DNA of 64,000 nt, from assembly GCA_963921195.1 (NCBI GenBank), contig OY992537.1:75212894-75276893 (forward strand). The letters run 5' to 3'. The DNA comes from Pegoplata infirma (Eukaryota > Arthropoda > Insecta > Diptera > Anthomyiidae). Made by a program: the position numbers and the translations under genes. The notes beneath the pieces were generated by a model. That model made no database searches. It was not told the DNA's origin and worked only from the letters and a program-made list of their open reading frames with translations. Below are positions 42,881 to 55,664 of this stretch, piece after piece (positions within the stretch are counted from its first letter, which is position 1; the number at the start of each line of letters is the position of its first letter).

Positions 42881-44669
42881 TTAAATCATTTTCAATTTTC
42901 TTCAGATTTATTTTCATACATTTTCAATATTGTTGATCTTTTTTTTAAGTATAGGAGAATCTTTTTAGATAACTTCCTCGCAAATAGAGGGTACACAAAT
43001 TACGTTCATTCATAAAAATATATTAAAAGAATAATTTAATTCCTCAAAGCTTATGACATTTATTTTGTTCTATCTATATCATATGCAAATTTCATTGAGA
43101 AAATTCTTTTCTAAAATTGAATGTCTAGAAACCATAAATCTTATTGTAAAAAATATTTTATTCTTTCAAATCAGAAAGATTGTGTTACATAAACTTCTCA
43201 CCCACATGTTGATATGCAAATTTTTTGTTTATTTTTTTTTTCTTTTTGTTGCATATGGATAGTATTATTTTAAAATTAAATAATTTGAAAATAAAATTAT
43301 AACTAAAATCATAAATTTGTGTTGTAAATGAAAGCACGAACACCTATCCCTCAATTTGTTTTGAAAAATCAAGAATTTAAACAAAAAAATATAAAATTTA
43401 TTATATAAAATTTATTTAATAATTTAATATGATTATTTTCCAATAAAACACCAAAATGTTAAATTTAGAAATCATAACATCGTTAATCAAGGGATAGATG
43501 TATGTATATGAGTACAAATAAACGTGTACACTGTACACATATCGTAAATGGTACCTACAAAATAAAATTCACGGTCAAATGCCAATATAATTATGTGTTC
43601 ATAGAGGGTCTCATTTATCTATTTAGTTTTGTTTCTCTCGTTTATCTCTACAAATTGTGACTTTACTTGGATTTTGAATTTTTTTTTTTTTTGCAAACAA
43701 AATTATAACATTTATTTTCATTGAAGAAAAATACTTTGACATTTGGCCAAATCATACATGAAATCAAATTTACAAATCATATGGATCTAGTATGTGCAAA
43801 ACAAAAATATGTGCCCGAGTAAAAATAAACATATATTACAATATAAAACTTGATACAAATATAATAAATTATATATGATTATACATCCGTGAGATATTTT
43901 CTAAATTTTTTTAATGCAGTCATATGTAGTAATATATAATTGAATCATGATTCGGATTAAAAGGTGTACGGTTGATATAATTATATAAAATTACATGAGG
44001 GTCAATACAAAATTTGTTTTTCTGTATAATTTAATATAAAATTATATATATCCTATTCTGTTCCATATATAACACTATATGTTTCCATTTAACCAACAAT
44101 TTTCTAAGTTTTTAAGGCAAAGTATAAGAAACTTTTTAAAATGTTCCTAAACATTTCCTTATTAGGGTTATGTATATCACCTATCTGGTTCGAAGCGTAC
44201 CCGAACATTTTTTTGTTTAAGAAAATTATATGTTTGGTGAATGTATCGTTGACCTGTGGTGTAACTCAACCCAAACCAAAAAACACCAGGATTTTACATG
44301 TTTTTATGCAATTAGATCTAATTAGATCCACTAATATATGGCAATGTCTGGTCAAAACTCGGATGAAATCAAATCATATTTTATACAAATTGATCTTTTT
44401 TAATGCAAAAACATCCACCATTTTTCGGATCAAATTGCGTTTAATTATATATTGTATTACATATCAATATATATTGCATCATATAAAAATTTTTACTCGG
44501 GTGTGCAAAAAAATACAAAACAAAAATTACCGGATAAATCAAGTTATGTTTCTGTAATTTGTTGGATTATGTTGATGAATGTGTTTTTTATTGATTGCAA
44601 AAAATCGTTTTTGGTAAGGGTAAATACTATGTATTTTTAAAAGTTTCTCTTAAGGTGATATATAAAACT
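42881..44669. other. AT-rich, no gene; weak inverted pair
   Basis: GTGCCCGAGTAAAAA (43810) and TTTTTACTCGGGTGTGC (44490) with some pairing between them may mark an old TIR element of about 0.7 kb. The open frame at 44141-44557 is AT-driven with no domain. Confidence 0.4.
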
Positions 44670-45064
44670 AGTAAAAAAAGTTAAATTCGGCCTTGCCGAA
44701 TCTACGGATACCCTCTACAAAGTAAAAAATATTATTGCAAAAAACTGTTCTGAAAAAAAATTGTTAAAAAACTATGTGAACATTTTTTTTTAATATTTGC
44801 CAAAAAAAATAATATAAAAAAATAATTCAGCGGAAAGACAAATTTTAGTGAAAAAATTCCGCGAAAAATTTTTCGGGTTGATAAAATATGCTTCCACTTG
44901 TTTAAATATCTTTAAGTATCCAATTCTGTTCACATATGTCAACCAGCATCCGAATTAAAACATTTTGTATTTCAAAATTATGTGGAATTTGGTAAAATTT
45001 TCGAGGTGTTCTTAGATTTTCGTTCTTTATTTTTAATCCCCTAAACCGATATAGCTCAAATGCA
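44670..45064 (-). repeat. TATACCC-hairpin repeat, subfamily B, 3' part
   Basis: AAAAAGTTAAATTCGGCCTT, GCCGAATCTACGGATACCCT, GTCAACCAGCATCCGAATTA, CCGATATAGCTCAAATGCA: inverse of 36340-36716. Confidence 0.8.
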
Positions 45065-45179
45065 TTACTAAGTTGAGTTGAGGGTGGGTTTTACATGCCT
45101 AAATAAAAGAAATAGGTAAGTCCATGGTGCTCCGACATCAGGCCCAATCCAGCTCTTGCGTTTAGAGATTTTTTTTTGC

Positions 45180-45570
45180 AGGGTACCTTTGGTAGGATTT
45201 CTGACAGCAAAAGACCCAGATTCTGACACAACTTTCCAGTAGAAAATAAGTAAGGTTTGAGATATGTTTATTCAACAAAAGATTTTTGATTTTGAAATTT
45301 TTCTGAGTCATTTGTTTAAAGAGAAAGTTTATGATTCTGAGACATTATCCCAATAGAAAAATTCTGAGGTTTTGAAAAGCTGACAGAAAAGCTTTTAAAA
45401 TTTAGACAAAATTTTCAAATTCTGATATAATTACATATAGAAAATTCTCATTTTCTTATGAAATTCTTCCACCAAAAAATTCCTATATTTAGAAAAAAAA
45501 AAATCGTGAAAAAAATTCTCAGATTTAGTGAGTTTTTCCCCATAGAAAACTTCTTAGGCTCTGAAATATG
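45180..45570 (+). repeat. degenerate relatives of the TCTGAGAC satellite
   Basis: Irregular TTCTGAGA, CAATAGAAAAATTC and CATAGAAAACTTC units resemble the array at 42205-42880 without regular spacing. A similar degenerate patch lies at 53240-53470. Confidence 0.5.
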
Positions 45571-45576
45571 TTTATT

Positions 45577-46397
45577 TGTGCCAAATTTCGGTAGTCTAGC
45601 TCTTTTATTTTGGACTGCTTCGTGTTAACTACAGACGGACAGATGGACGGACAGACGGACGGACAGACGGACGGATAGACGGACGGACGGACATCGCTAG
45701 AATGTCTTAGAATCGATCACTGATGATAAATACACTCAAAAAAATAAAACTGTAAAGTTAACAAACTTTTTTTTGTTAACTCGAGTTTACTGGCTTTTTA
45801 GCAAATTTTTAGTTAAAATCAGCGTTTTAACTACTTTTTTTAGTTCAGTTCGATTTACGAAAATACTAGTTTTGTACAAATTTGGAATTAATTTTTTTTG
45901 TTGACCTTAAAACTGAGTTTACGAATTTTTACTAATTAATTTGCTGATTTTTTGTAACATTTTTGTCAAGTCGAAAATTTTAAACATTTCTTGTGTAGCC
46001 TCCTATGCAAATCTCATTAGTCCTACTTAAGCTGAACTTAACGCTGTGAAAAATATTTTTTTTTTTTTTATTTAAAAAAAAAGGTTAGCTGAATTCACCT
46101 AATAAAAAATGTTACGAAATTTTCAGCTGAATTTTTAGTTAAAATTACTGTTTTTTTGCTACATTCATTCTACGAAAAGTTAACTAAATATTTTTTGTTA
46201 AATTAACTAGAAATTTAGTAGGTTCAAAATCAGGTGTTTTTTTAGTTAAATTTAACTAAATTTTTTGCCAACTTTACAGTTTTTTTTTTTTTTGAGTGTA
46301 TATATACTTTATGGGGTTCTAGACCGATATTTTGATGCGTTACACACGGAATGACAAAGTGAATATACCCCGATACTGTAGTTGGAGGGTATAAAAA
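45577..46397 (-). repeat. TATACCC-hairpin repeat, subfamily A, interrupted by a MITE
   Basis: Inverse order: CCAAATTTCGGTAGTCTAGC, GGACTGCTTCGTGTTAAC, GACGGACGGACAG microsatellite, ATCGATCACTGATGATAAA | MITE | TATATATACTTTATGGGG, CGTTACACACGGAATGACAA, GTTGGAGGGTATAAAAA. Confidence 0.88.
45733..46298. mobile_element. TA-flanked MITE, CACTCAAAAA ends
   Basis: 566 bp. TIR CACTCAAAAAAATAAAACTG and its inverse (CAGTTTTT..TTTGAGTG) lie between TA dinucleotides (45731-45732, 46299-46300). TAAAGTTAACAAAC / CCAACTTTAC continue the TIR. Removing it restores the interrupted repeat. Related to 21046-21797. Confidence 0.88.
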
Positions 46398-46554
46398 GAT
46401 AAACTTAAATTTAAATTCAGAAAAGCACATTTGTAATACAGAAAAGATCAATGAAAATTCAGAAATGAAATTGTAAATAAAAAGTGTAAAAAATATAGCA
46501 GCATTATGTTTTTTCCCACAATTATTAATAGACAACTATGTCATATATGTACAT

Positions 46555-48348
46555 TAGGGCGTTTCATCAAAAACTTTTTTTTTGATTTTTGCTACTCTTG
46601 AAGAGGAATATGAATTCTAATGGCCTAAAAGATTTTTGAGATTTTTTTCAGATTTTTGGCGGGCCGGGATCAACTCGCTCAAATCGATTTTATGCTAAAA
46701 ATGAGGTTATAAAACATAATTTTTTTTATTTTTATTTTATGGTGCCTTGTTTTTACAAAAGTGGATAAATTACTTCAAAATATTGCTAGCCTCCTAAAAA
46801 AAATATTCGCGGTAAAAATGATAAGGTCAAAGGTCAATAATTTGACCTTAAAAGTAAAAATTTTGAATTTTCCAAATTCAAAGCTCAATAACTCAAGAAA
46901 TATGCAACGTAGGTTCGTGATGTTGACACCGTTTAATAGATATTTTAAATACCTTTCATTTAAATCCAAAATGACGTTTGTCATTTTAGCAGAAGTATTA
47001 AAAAAATTAAAAAAACTAACTTAACCCGTTTTTTTCTTACATTTCACATGAGCTTAACCAACAAGTACATATGTTAGTATCTTATTAATCGGTAGAATGT
47101 CTGAGAATAGATAACTTATCATTTATGTATATGCGTTATGTGGTCCTATACCGATATTTCGATGTGTTACACACGAAATGCCAAAGTGAGTTTACCCCCA
47201 TACTCTGGTTAGAGGGTATAAAAATTTAGAGAAAATGCCGAATCTCCAAAGCAAGAATATATTTTTATGAATATGTATCATACAAAATCAAAAGAATAAC
47301 AATATTATCAAAAGCATAACAATATTATAATAAATATTCTGAAAATGTATTTAAAATTACAATACATAAAAATTAAATCAAAAACACAATTTGTTTTCAC
47401 ACAAAATATATAAAGCCAAACAATTCTTAAGTAATTTTGTGCCAAAGTAGTAGCATATTCAAACAGCTTTCGCTAACGCTTTTTCAACAACATTTTTGTT
47501 GACATTTGGTATAATTTTTCTATTATTAGGTCTGTTTGTTTACTTGAATTTCTTACTATTTTTACTACAACTGGAAATTTTTGTTTACTTTTTGTACTGA
47601 AAATTTCCAGCTGTAGTAAAAGTAGTAAAAATGAGTAGATTGTAGTAAGGTAAACGAACAGGCATATTATCAATATTAATTAGTAAGTTTTGAAAGTCAT
47701 TCTCATTCTTTGTAAACTCACTTTGGCATTCCGTGTGTAACACATCGAAATATACATAAATAACGCATATACATAAATGATAAGTTATCTATTCTCAGAC
47801 ATTCTACCGATTAATAAGATACTAACATATGTACTTGTTGGTTAAGCTCATGTGAAATGTAAGAAAAAAAAATGGGTTAAGTTAGTTTTTTTAATTTTTT
47901 TAATACTTCTACTAAAATGACAGACGTCATTTTGGATTTAAATGAAAGGTATTTAAAATATATATTAAATGGTGTCAACATCACCAACCTACGTTGTATA
48001 TTTCTTAAGTTATTGAGCTTTGAAGTTGGAAAATTAAAAATTTTTACTTTTAAGGTCAAATTATTGACCTTTGACCTTATCATTTTTGCCGCGAATATTT
48101 TTTTTTAGAAGGCTAGCAATATTTTAAAGTAATTTATCCCCTTTTGTAAAAACAAGGCACCATAACAAAAAAAAACAAAAAAATTATGTTTTATAACCTC
48201 ATTTTTAGCATAAAATCGATTTGAGCGAGTTGATCCCGGCCCGCCAAAAATCTGAAAAAAATCTTAAAAATCTTTTAGGCCATAATAATTCATATTCTGC
48301 TTCAAGAGTAGCAAAAATCCAAAAAAAAGTTTTTGATGAAACGCCCTA
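46555..48348. mobile_element. non-autonomous hAT palindromic element with captured repeat
   Basis: 1794 bp. TIR TAGGGCGTTTCATCAAAA and inverse, with an exact 8-bp duplication ATGTACAT at 46547-46554 and 48349-48356. The arms, 46555 to about 47203 and about 47711 to 48348, pair almost throughout (GGGCCGGGATCAACTCGCTC / GAGCGAGTTGATCCCGGCCC). The innermost arm sequence is part of a TATACCC repeat (GTTACACACGAAATGCCAAA / TTTGGCATTCCGTGTGTAAC). The loop holds a smaller hairpin at 47525-47670. Confidence 0.92.
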
Positions 48349-48356
48349 ATGTACAT

Positions 48357-48718
48357 GAGTAATAAAATCACATACATGAAATTAAAACAAATATATATGA
48401 CTTTGTCATTTTATTGAAACACATCGAAATATTATGTTGTAAATCACCAAAACATTTATTCGAAATATTACAAAAAAAATTTAAAAAATGCTTTTAGGAA
48501 AAAAGTCTGAAATTTTTTTTTGCATTTTTTTAATGTTAGAGTAAAAAAAACATTAAAATATGCTTTTTGGAACTTTTTTGCAAGTTTTGGGAAAGGCCAG
48601 AGAAAACTGTGATGTATTGCGAATGTTAATAAAATTTAATTTCAAATTTATATTTAAAAAGGCTTTTAATAACAAAAAAAAACATTGACAAAGCGTTTAG
48701 AAAACGCTTTCAAAGCAT
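48357..48718. other. no feature recognised
   Basis: AT-rich with one fragment of the TATACCC family (ACACATCGAAATATTATG near 48419). Confidence 0.5.
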
Positions 48719-49588
48719 TTTTATACCCTCCACTCTAGTGAAAAAGGGTATATATGTATAAGTTTTTCATTCCGTTTGTGACACCTCGAAATATTGGTCT
48801 AGGACCTCATAAAGTATATATATTCATGATCCTCGATCAATTTTAAGACGATCTAGCGATTTCTGTCCGTCCGTCCGTCTGTTCGTCTGTCCGTCCGTCT
48901 GTCTGTCTGTTAAACACACGCTAACTTTTTAAAGCCTTTACGGAGGCTCCTGAAATTTGGCATATATATTGTGCATTGACCTGGTGAGGTTGGTATTACA
49001 ATCCAGCGCAATCGGTCCAGTCGTTCAATAGTTATGAGCAAAAGACTGAATTTCGGCAAGGGTTTTTCGTGAATTTACGAGATAAAATACACGCTAACTT
49101 TCGAAAGGCAAATTTGAGGAGGCTAACGCTTATATATCTATTTTTCGTTCCCCTGGCCTAGCTTGTGTTGAATTTCAGCCATATTAGTCCAGAATTTCAA
49201 AAGTTATTAGCAAAACCGTGAGTTTCAAATTAGTTTCACCTTAAATTCACTTGTTGAAAACCCGCTAAACTTGTTTTAAAAACATTGGTAAGTCACAAAA
49301 ATATTTTACAACATATTTTTGTCACTCAAAAATATTTTTACACTACAAAAAAATATACTCGAAAAAATTTTACACTCAAAAAAAATTTTACACTCAAAAA
49401 AAAAAAAATTTGTAAATTATTTTTTTTTTCTCAAAAATTACTAAAAAAAGTTTTTTACACAGACTAAAATATTTCTAATCAAAAATGTTATTTATTTCAC
49501 GATAGAAAATGTACTATCACTTAAAAAGGGCATTTTGGAGGGTATTCATAGATTCGGCCTAGTCGAATTTAACTTTTCTACTTGTTTA
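48719..49588 (+). repeat. TATACCC-hairpin repeat, subfamily B, full length (reference copy)
   Basis: TTTATACCCTCCACTCTAGT, TTCATTCCGTTTGTGACACC, ACCTCATAAAGTATATATAT, (GTCC)n(GTCT)n, AATCGGTCCAGTCGTTCAAT, TTCGTTCCCCTGGCCTAGC, AACCCGCTAAAC, GGAGGGTATTCATAGATTCG and a CTACTTGTTTA end. No frame or tRNA-type promoter boxes are seen. Confidence 0.9.
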
Positions 49589-49768
49589 ATTATAATTTCA
49601 TACTACTTTGTTTCTGCTGCGATTTCTTGCAATACACTATATTTATTGAACTTTTATGTCGACCGCCAAAATGCTCTAAAACCTCTTTGAAGCTTTTATA
49701 TCAAGTCGATTGCTTCGAAAACTTAGAGTATAAGCAGGTGGAGCTAATATGAGTACCAGGTCACATCA

Positions 49769-50045
49769 CAGAGAAAAAACATGTTTGGAACATGATTGTA
49801 GAACACCAAATCACCCATAACAGAAGGGTAACAGTGTGTAGATGATCTTTTGATCATATACATGATTGTGAGACTCATATATATGATTGTTACAATCATA
49901 CTATGGCAATAAACAATTATATAATGTCAATTTTTTATCACACATCAGCGAAGATTATATGATCGCTATAATTATATAATGACAATGTTATCAATCATAC
50001 TATGTTGCCCCCCCTTATGGTTGTCGCAATCATGTTTCTTCTCTG
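49769..50045. mobile_element. 277-bp MITE, CAGAGAARAAACATG ends
   Basis: CAGAGAAAAAACATGTTTGG (left) against the inverse of CAATCATGTTTCTTCTCTG (right). The interior is rich in ATGATTGT/ACAATCAT boxes. The target duplication is unclear. Confidence 0.7.
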
Positions 50046-51185
50046 CATGTAGTTATTCAACGGATCGAGATATAGCTTGAGACAAATTTTCATTTAAATC
50101 ATCAAAAAGCCATTTATTTCAATTCCTTTTTCAACCATCATTCTATTAATCGCAGCCAATTAAAGTTTTATTTTTTGAGAGACACGAATGTCCCCTGGAG
50201 AATCCCTGCATATTTTTTTTTTTTTTTAACTTTTGCAAAAAATCTTTTGGAGGTCTTCCTTGAATGAGTAAGAATGATTCATAATAACGAACGATTTACA
50301 TCAATGAAGAAGAAACAAAGTCATTTTTCAATAAGTAGAATACGCCACAATTCAGTAGTTAAAATATTTTTTCTCATATGAGCAATAAAGTGTCAACAAT
50401 TTGGTTAAAATTGTGTAAAAACTTTTAATTAAATTAAAACAAAAAAAGTTAAACACTTTGATACTTATAAGTAAATTCTTCTTTAAAACACACACTCACA
50501 GATATGTTCAAACATATACTATTGTAATTTGGAAATTGTTTAACTATCGATAAACAGTTACAAATTAACATACACACATACACACACATTTACACAATTA
50601 CACATGTACAAATAATGATTTTCGTTTAACAAAACAAAATAATTGACAACAACTGTGATATAAGAGTGACACACGCATTGCGCTGTTTCATTCAAAAATA
50701 TACACACATGAGGCAATAGTGTGGCATTTTTTTTTTTCAAAGTTTTGATTTTCCAAGTGTCCGAGTGTTTTTATTCTCATAGGCCAAAACTTATGTGGTT
50801 CAAATTTGAGGCCAATAAGATTGAATTAACCCGTGGCGCTCTGGAATTATAGACAAATGTAATACAATTTTCAAATTGGTTGAAGGGCTTTCGAGTATCC
50901 CTATTTGAAATTTGCAAAAATTAGGTTGTTTTTCCTGCGTTCAAGAGTTTGTTTTAAAAAAATCTTAATATATTTTTTCCTTAACCCTTTAGTAGAGCTT
51001 GTGACGAACTTTCATTTGATCTTAATTTGAGATAAACCCGGTCATTTTAAATCCTTTGATCAAAATTTAGAGCTTTTGGAAATTTTGGACTTTTGGAAAA
51101 TTTAAAACTTTTATCGAACGGCTGCACAAGTTAAAATTATCAGGGCCATTCCAGAAAATTTAGCTCAAATTTTAGTCATTTTTGG
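50046..51185. other. no gene; CA microsatellite
   Basis: ACATACACACATACACACAC near 50568-50590. Otherwise anonymous. Confidence 0.5.
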
Positions 51186-52200
51186 AAATGGTGTCTCAGA
51201 TTAATTTGAACATTGACACATAGATAGCCCTTATAAATATGATATATGTACCATATATCGTTTTTTTACAATTGGTGTATTTAACGAATTATGGCGGATC
51301 AAAGATTGACTTTTAAGCAAACGTAAGAAAAATACATCACGTTTAAAGAGCTGTAACTTCTAAACCAATGACCCGATTTTCACAAATTTAGGCTCATGTG
51401 AAAGCTGGGTTCTTCTTTTAGAAAATATTTTTAAAATAACACAGTTTTTTTTTACAGAAATGATGCAAAAATGCAAAAACATTTTTTCTTTTCGAATATT
51501 TAAAAAAACACATCTTCGATTTTTTTTAAAAAAATTCTGGTGAAAAATAACAATGTTTTGTATAACATATTCAAAATTCAGAGTGGGATCTCCATGGGAT
51601 CAAAAGATATTCTGTTTTAAGTACGAGGTTCTCATATTTTTCCCTTAGAAAATTTAAATTTCTAATGTTTTGAATATTTTTCAAAATTTTAGTAGTATAA
51701 TTTTCTTTGAAAATTTAAATTTTTATATTGAAGAAACATAAAATTTTAATTTTCTAAGGTAAAATTTAAGAACTTCGTACTAAAACCAGAATATTTTTTG
51801 ATCCCATTGGGATCCCACTCTGAATTTTGGATATGTTGTACAAAACAGTATTGTTTATCACCAAGCTTTTTTTTAAAAAAAATCGAAGATGTGTTTTTTT
51901 AAATATTCGCAAAAAAATAATGTTTTTGAATTTTTGCAACACTTCTGAAAAAAACCGTATGCTTTTGAAAATATTTCCTAAAAGAAGAAGAATTAAGCTT
52001 TCATATGAGCCACTACTTGTGATAATCGGATTACTAGTTAAAAAGTTAGAGCACGTTAAACGTCATGTATTTTTCTGACTTTTGCTAAAAAAGTCGAAAT
52101 TTGACCCGCGATAATTTGAAAACTACAGCAAATTTTGAAAATCCAAATATGCAACATATCTCATATAAACGTGGATATCTATGAGCCAAATTCTCAGTGG
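51186..52200. repeat. ~1-kb palindrome
   Basis: Arms meet near 51715. AAAACACATCTTCGATTTTTTT / AAAAAAATCGAAGATGTG, AGAGTGGGATCTCCATGGGA / TCCCATTGGGATCCCACTCT, and GAAAGCTGGGTTCTTCTTTTAG / CTAAAAGAAGAAGAATTAAG. The outermost parts (CATAGATAGCCC / GGATATCTATG) are diverged. Confidence 0.8.
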
Positions 52201-53480
52201 CGTCCAAAGGCATGTTTCCGAACAGTGGGGCGACAATTTTTGGAATTACCCATCAGATTTTTCTAAAATTAATTTTAAATTTAAGTTTGTTTGGAAATTT
52301 ACGAAAGCGTCAATGAAAAAAAGCTTTAAGACTTTTTTAAAAAAATTCTTGAACGTAGAAAGAAACTGCCATTTTTGGAAATTTTTTTACAAAATTTAAA
52401 TGGCGACATCTCGCCATTTAAAAATAAGAGGGCATTGTAAATAAGTTTTGAGATTTTTAAAAAATTCTTGAACGGAGGAACAAGCCGACATTTTTTGAAA
52501 TTTTCAAATAGCAATATCTGAAAATAGAAAATTTCCTGAAATAGCAATATCTGAAAATAGAAATCTGAAAATAGAAAATTTCCTGGCATTAAAATTAATG
52601 ATGTATCGCAATAGATTTTAGAATTTTTTTTTTTAAACTCAAAAATCCAAAACATTAAGTGTCGTGAGCCACACGTTAATTTAATCCAAAAGTTAGTCCT
52701 AGGAAAATAAAAATTTTTCCTGACTTTCAAATTTTAAAAAAAATTATTTTTGGCCTAACAAAAAATGCCGGTCTAATGACACTCATTGACTGTATTAACA
52801 CGAATTTTTTTATTCAAAAGTTTTACATACATTTCATTGGATAAATGTGTGTGTGTGTGTGTTTATTTGTGTGCATGTTTTGTACACTTATTTTGTATTG
52901 TAATTTATTCAGTTGTTGTTGAAATCAATTACAACCCGGGTTCAATCGAATTGAATTGAATGGCATTTTTGTTGACAACTGTTTATTTTATTGTGTGAAT
53001 AATGCAATTTTATTTTAAAATCAACTTTAATTAATTTTTATAAATAAATACAAAAACTAAAAAAAAAATAATAAATAAAAATTTAAATTAAACGAAAGTG
53101 TTGTAAATAATACAAAACATTTTATTTTGAATACAAATATCGTATTAAAAAAAAGAATACTACGATAAAAGAGAGTGTGATGAATAATTATTAAGAGATA
53201 GCATTAAAATAAGGTGACCATATTTTAATTCTTTTTATAAAATTTGTCTAAAAATGTGTCTCAAAATTTAAGTATTTTTCTATAAGAAAACTTATTTAAA
53301 ATTTAAAAGCATTATAGGATATTTTTAAAAAAAAATTTCCTAGAATTTCAGAAATTTTCAATGAATGATATTATTCTCCAATTGAGAATTTTGAATCAAC
53401 CATTTGTTACGAAAAATTTTTAGCTTCTGAAAAGAATTATTTTCAATAAAAGTATAAAAAGAGTTTTCAACAAAAGTATG
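52201..53480. other. no gene; GT microsatellite
   Basis: A (GT)8 tract is at 52846-52862. GAAATAGCAATATCTGAAAATAG is locally repeated near 52510-52570. A degenerate satellite patch begins at 53240. Confidence 0.5.
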
Positions 53481-54730
53481 ATCAGACCGATCCCAAAATC
53501 GAAGGTTTTTGGCTCCGATTTGAAGTTTCATATAAAGTGTTTAAAGATTTTGACTCGCTGATTCCAAATCCGTGCTCCAAGTTTTTCCATCACGTCTAAA
53601 ATTTTAATTATTCGCAGTTGAAAATGCGAAAAAAACAGATTTTTGCTTTTTTTGAAAGCCTGCACAGCAGCCGCTGGGTGGAATAAAAATCTGGAATAAA
53701 GCGTGAGAGTAGAATTGAACTATAATCTCAAAAATGTGATCAAAAAAATTTTAAGTTGTTGCACTATTATTGACCAAACATGCATTTTAAAAAAACACTG
53801 TCAAAAAAATTAGAAAAAGCACAATTTTTAAAAGGCTCTAAAACAAAAACCAGATAATCAACCTTTATTGCGATGAGCTCAAAATTTAGGCAAAAGTTCA
53901 TTCTTTCTTATAGACTTTTAAATACATTCAAGATATCTTTCGGTTTATACAAAAAATAACACCGAAAGCTTAATTGTTATAATATATTTATTTTTTTGGA
54001 GTTTTTCTTTGAAAAATATCAAAAAACTGAGGTAAATTTTACAAAAATGGTAATTTCAACAGTATCATTTTAAAATGCAAGTAAAGCCCAACCAAACATA
54101 ATAATTTGAAAAAAATGTTGTTCTATGTTGGAGACCATAGACAAATTATACTTTTGCGCCTTATACCAGATTTGTATTCCACTGAATGGCTGATGTGCAG
54201 GCTTTCAAATAACACAGTGTTACAAAAATGAATGAAACAGAAAAACATGGGATGCGATACTTTTTTTCTAGTAGGTGTTGTCGAGTACAACAAGAGTCTG
54301 TCCTTGAAATTTGCGAAACACCTCCAAAGTCTTGAGTTACGGGCAAAAAACCGGTTTTTCGAACTTTTTGCACTTATAAGCCAGTATTTTTGTTGCATAT
54401 TAACCGATTTTAAATTTCTCGACGGTTTTAGAAAGAATAAACTAATATCTTTCGAAGTTGTTAACATGAAATTAAAGTTATATTATAACAACTGTGCGTA
54501 TTTTTCCAGCAAACTCAATTTTTCAAAAAAAAATCGTTATTTTTTAAGTTTAAAGATGTTTTATCATATTTTTTTATTTAGGAACCGTACCATTTATGCA
54601 TTTATTAATAAAGTATATTTATTTAAGAGTAAAATACAACGTTGGTTTTAAAAATCGGTTAAAAATTGACTGAGTTATTAAACTTTTAATAAAAACAAAA
54701 TTTTGTAATAAATGCCTGCACAATGTTTTT

Positions 54731-55278
54731 CTACCATCCAACCATAATATGCGGGGTATACTCACTTTGTCATTCTGTGTGAAACATATCGAAATATCGA
54801 TCTAGGGTCCCACAAAGTCTATATTTTTGATCAGTGATCGATTCTACGACATTCTAGCTTTGCCCGTCTGTCTGTGGAAGATACGAAACTGTTTAAAATA
54901 AAAGAGCTAGACTTCTGAAGTTTTGACACGAATATGTGTTTTGTTTATAGGACAGTGAAGTTTGTAAATGGGCTAAACCGGACCAGGGGAAAAAAGTTTC
55001 ACCATGGAGAACTAGTGCAACCCCAGAAATACACTATTTTATTTTAAAGTTTTTTTGTCTATTTGTTCAACAAATATAACATTTTTGCGTCATATGAAGT
55101 TCATTGACCTGCTGTAGAACCAAGAGGATTAAACAATGCAATTTTTTTCGTCCGCTTTCCTTTTAGGTTAAACGAAAAATAAAAAAAAATATAAAATTTT
55201 ATTATTTGTGTGTAAATATTATAATATATGAATTTGCAAACATTAATCATTTTCATTTATCGCAAGGGAAAGGTGTCC
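54731..55278 (+). repeat. TATACCC-hairpin repeat, subfamily A, 3' end missing
   Basis: CTACCATCCAACCATAATAT, TTTGTCATTCTGTGTGAAAC, GGGTCCCACAAAGTCTATAT, AAATGGGCTAAACCGGACC, GTCATATGAAGTTCATTGACC and GGGAAAGGTGTCCC. Confidence 0.8.
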
Positions 55279-55445
55279 CAGGCAGGCCATACATCCGCGC
55301 CGCTGAGTTCCGCTTCTCAACAACTGTTTAGAACAAGAGCTTTCGCCAAACTTTTTTGCTTTGGAGCCCCATTGTCATTTATACAAGATTTACATTCCAC
55401 TAAATTATCATATCTTCTACAAGCGGACGTCCGCACATGACGGAC

Positions 55446-55664
55446 ATCCCTTCAATTTCTTAGAATCGATCACTGATCAAAAAAATATATTCTTTATGGG
55501 ACTCTAGACCGATATTTCGCCATCTCTATAATGTCTTAGAATTGATCACTGATCAAAAAATTATATTCGCTGTGAGACTCTAGAGTCTAGACCGATATTT
55601 TGATGCGTTTCGCACGGATCGACAAAGTGAATATACCCCGTACTACGGTTAGTGGGTATAAAAA
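55446..55664 (-). repeat. TATACCC-hairpin repeat, 5' part, internally duplicated
   Basis: TCTTAGAATCGATCACTGATC is present twice (55458, 55533), each followed by a TATGGGACTC/GAGACTC..AGACCGATATTT block. It ends GGTTAGTGGGTATAAAAACA. Confidence 0.8.

Noticed and set aside
44141..44557. 138-codon plus-strand open frame
   Set aside because: AT-driven composition, no domain, no splice-site context, and it sits in a possible degraded inverted-repeat element.
54123..54651. Overlapping open frames of 114 and 139 codons on opposite strands
   Set aside because: They lie in an arm of the 53525-56300 palindrome. The other arm has no equivalent conserved frame, and neither protein shows a domain.
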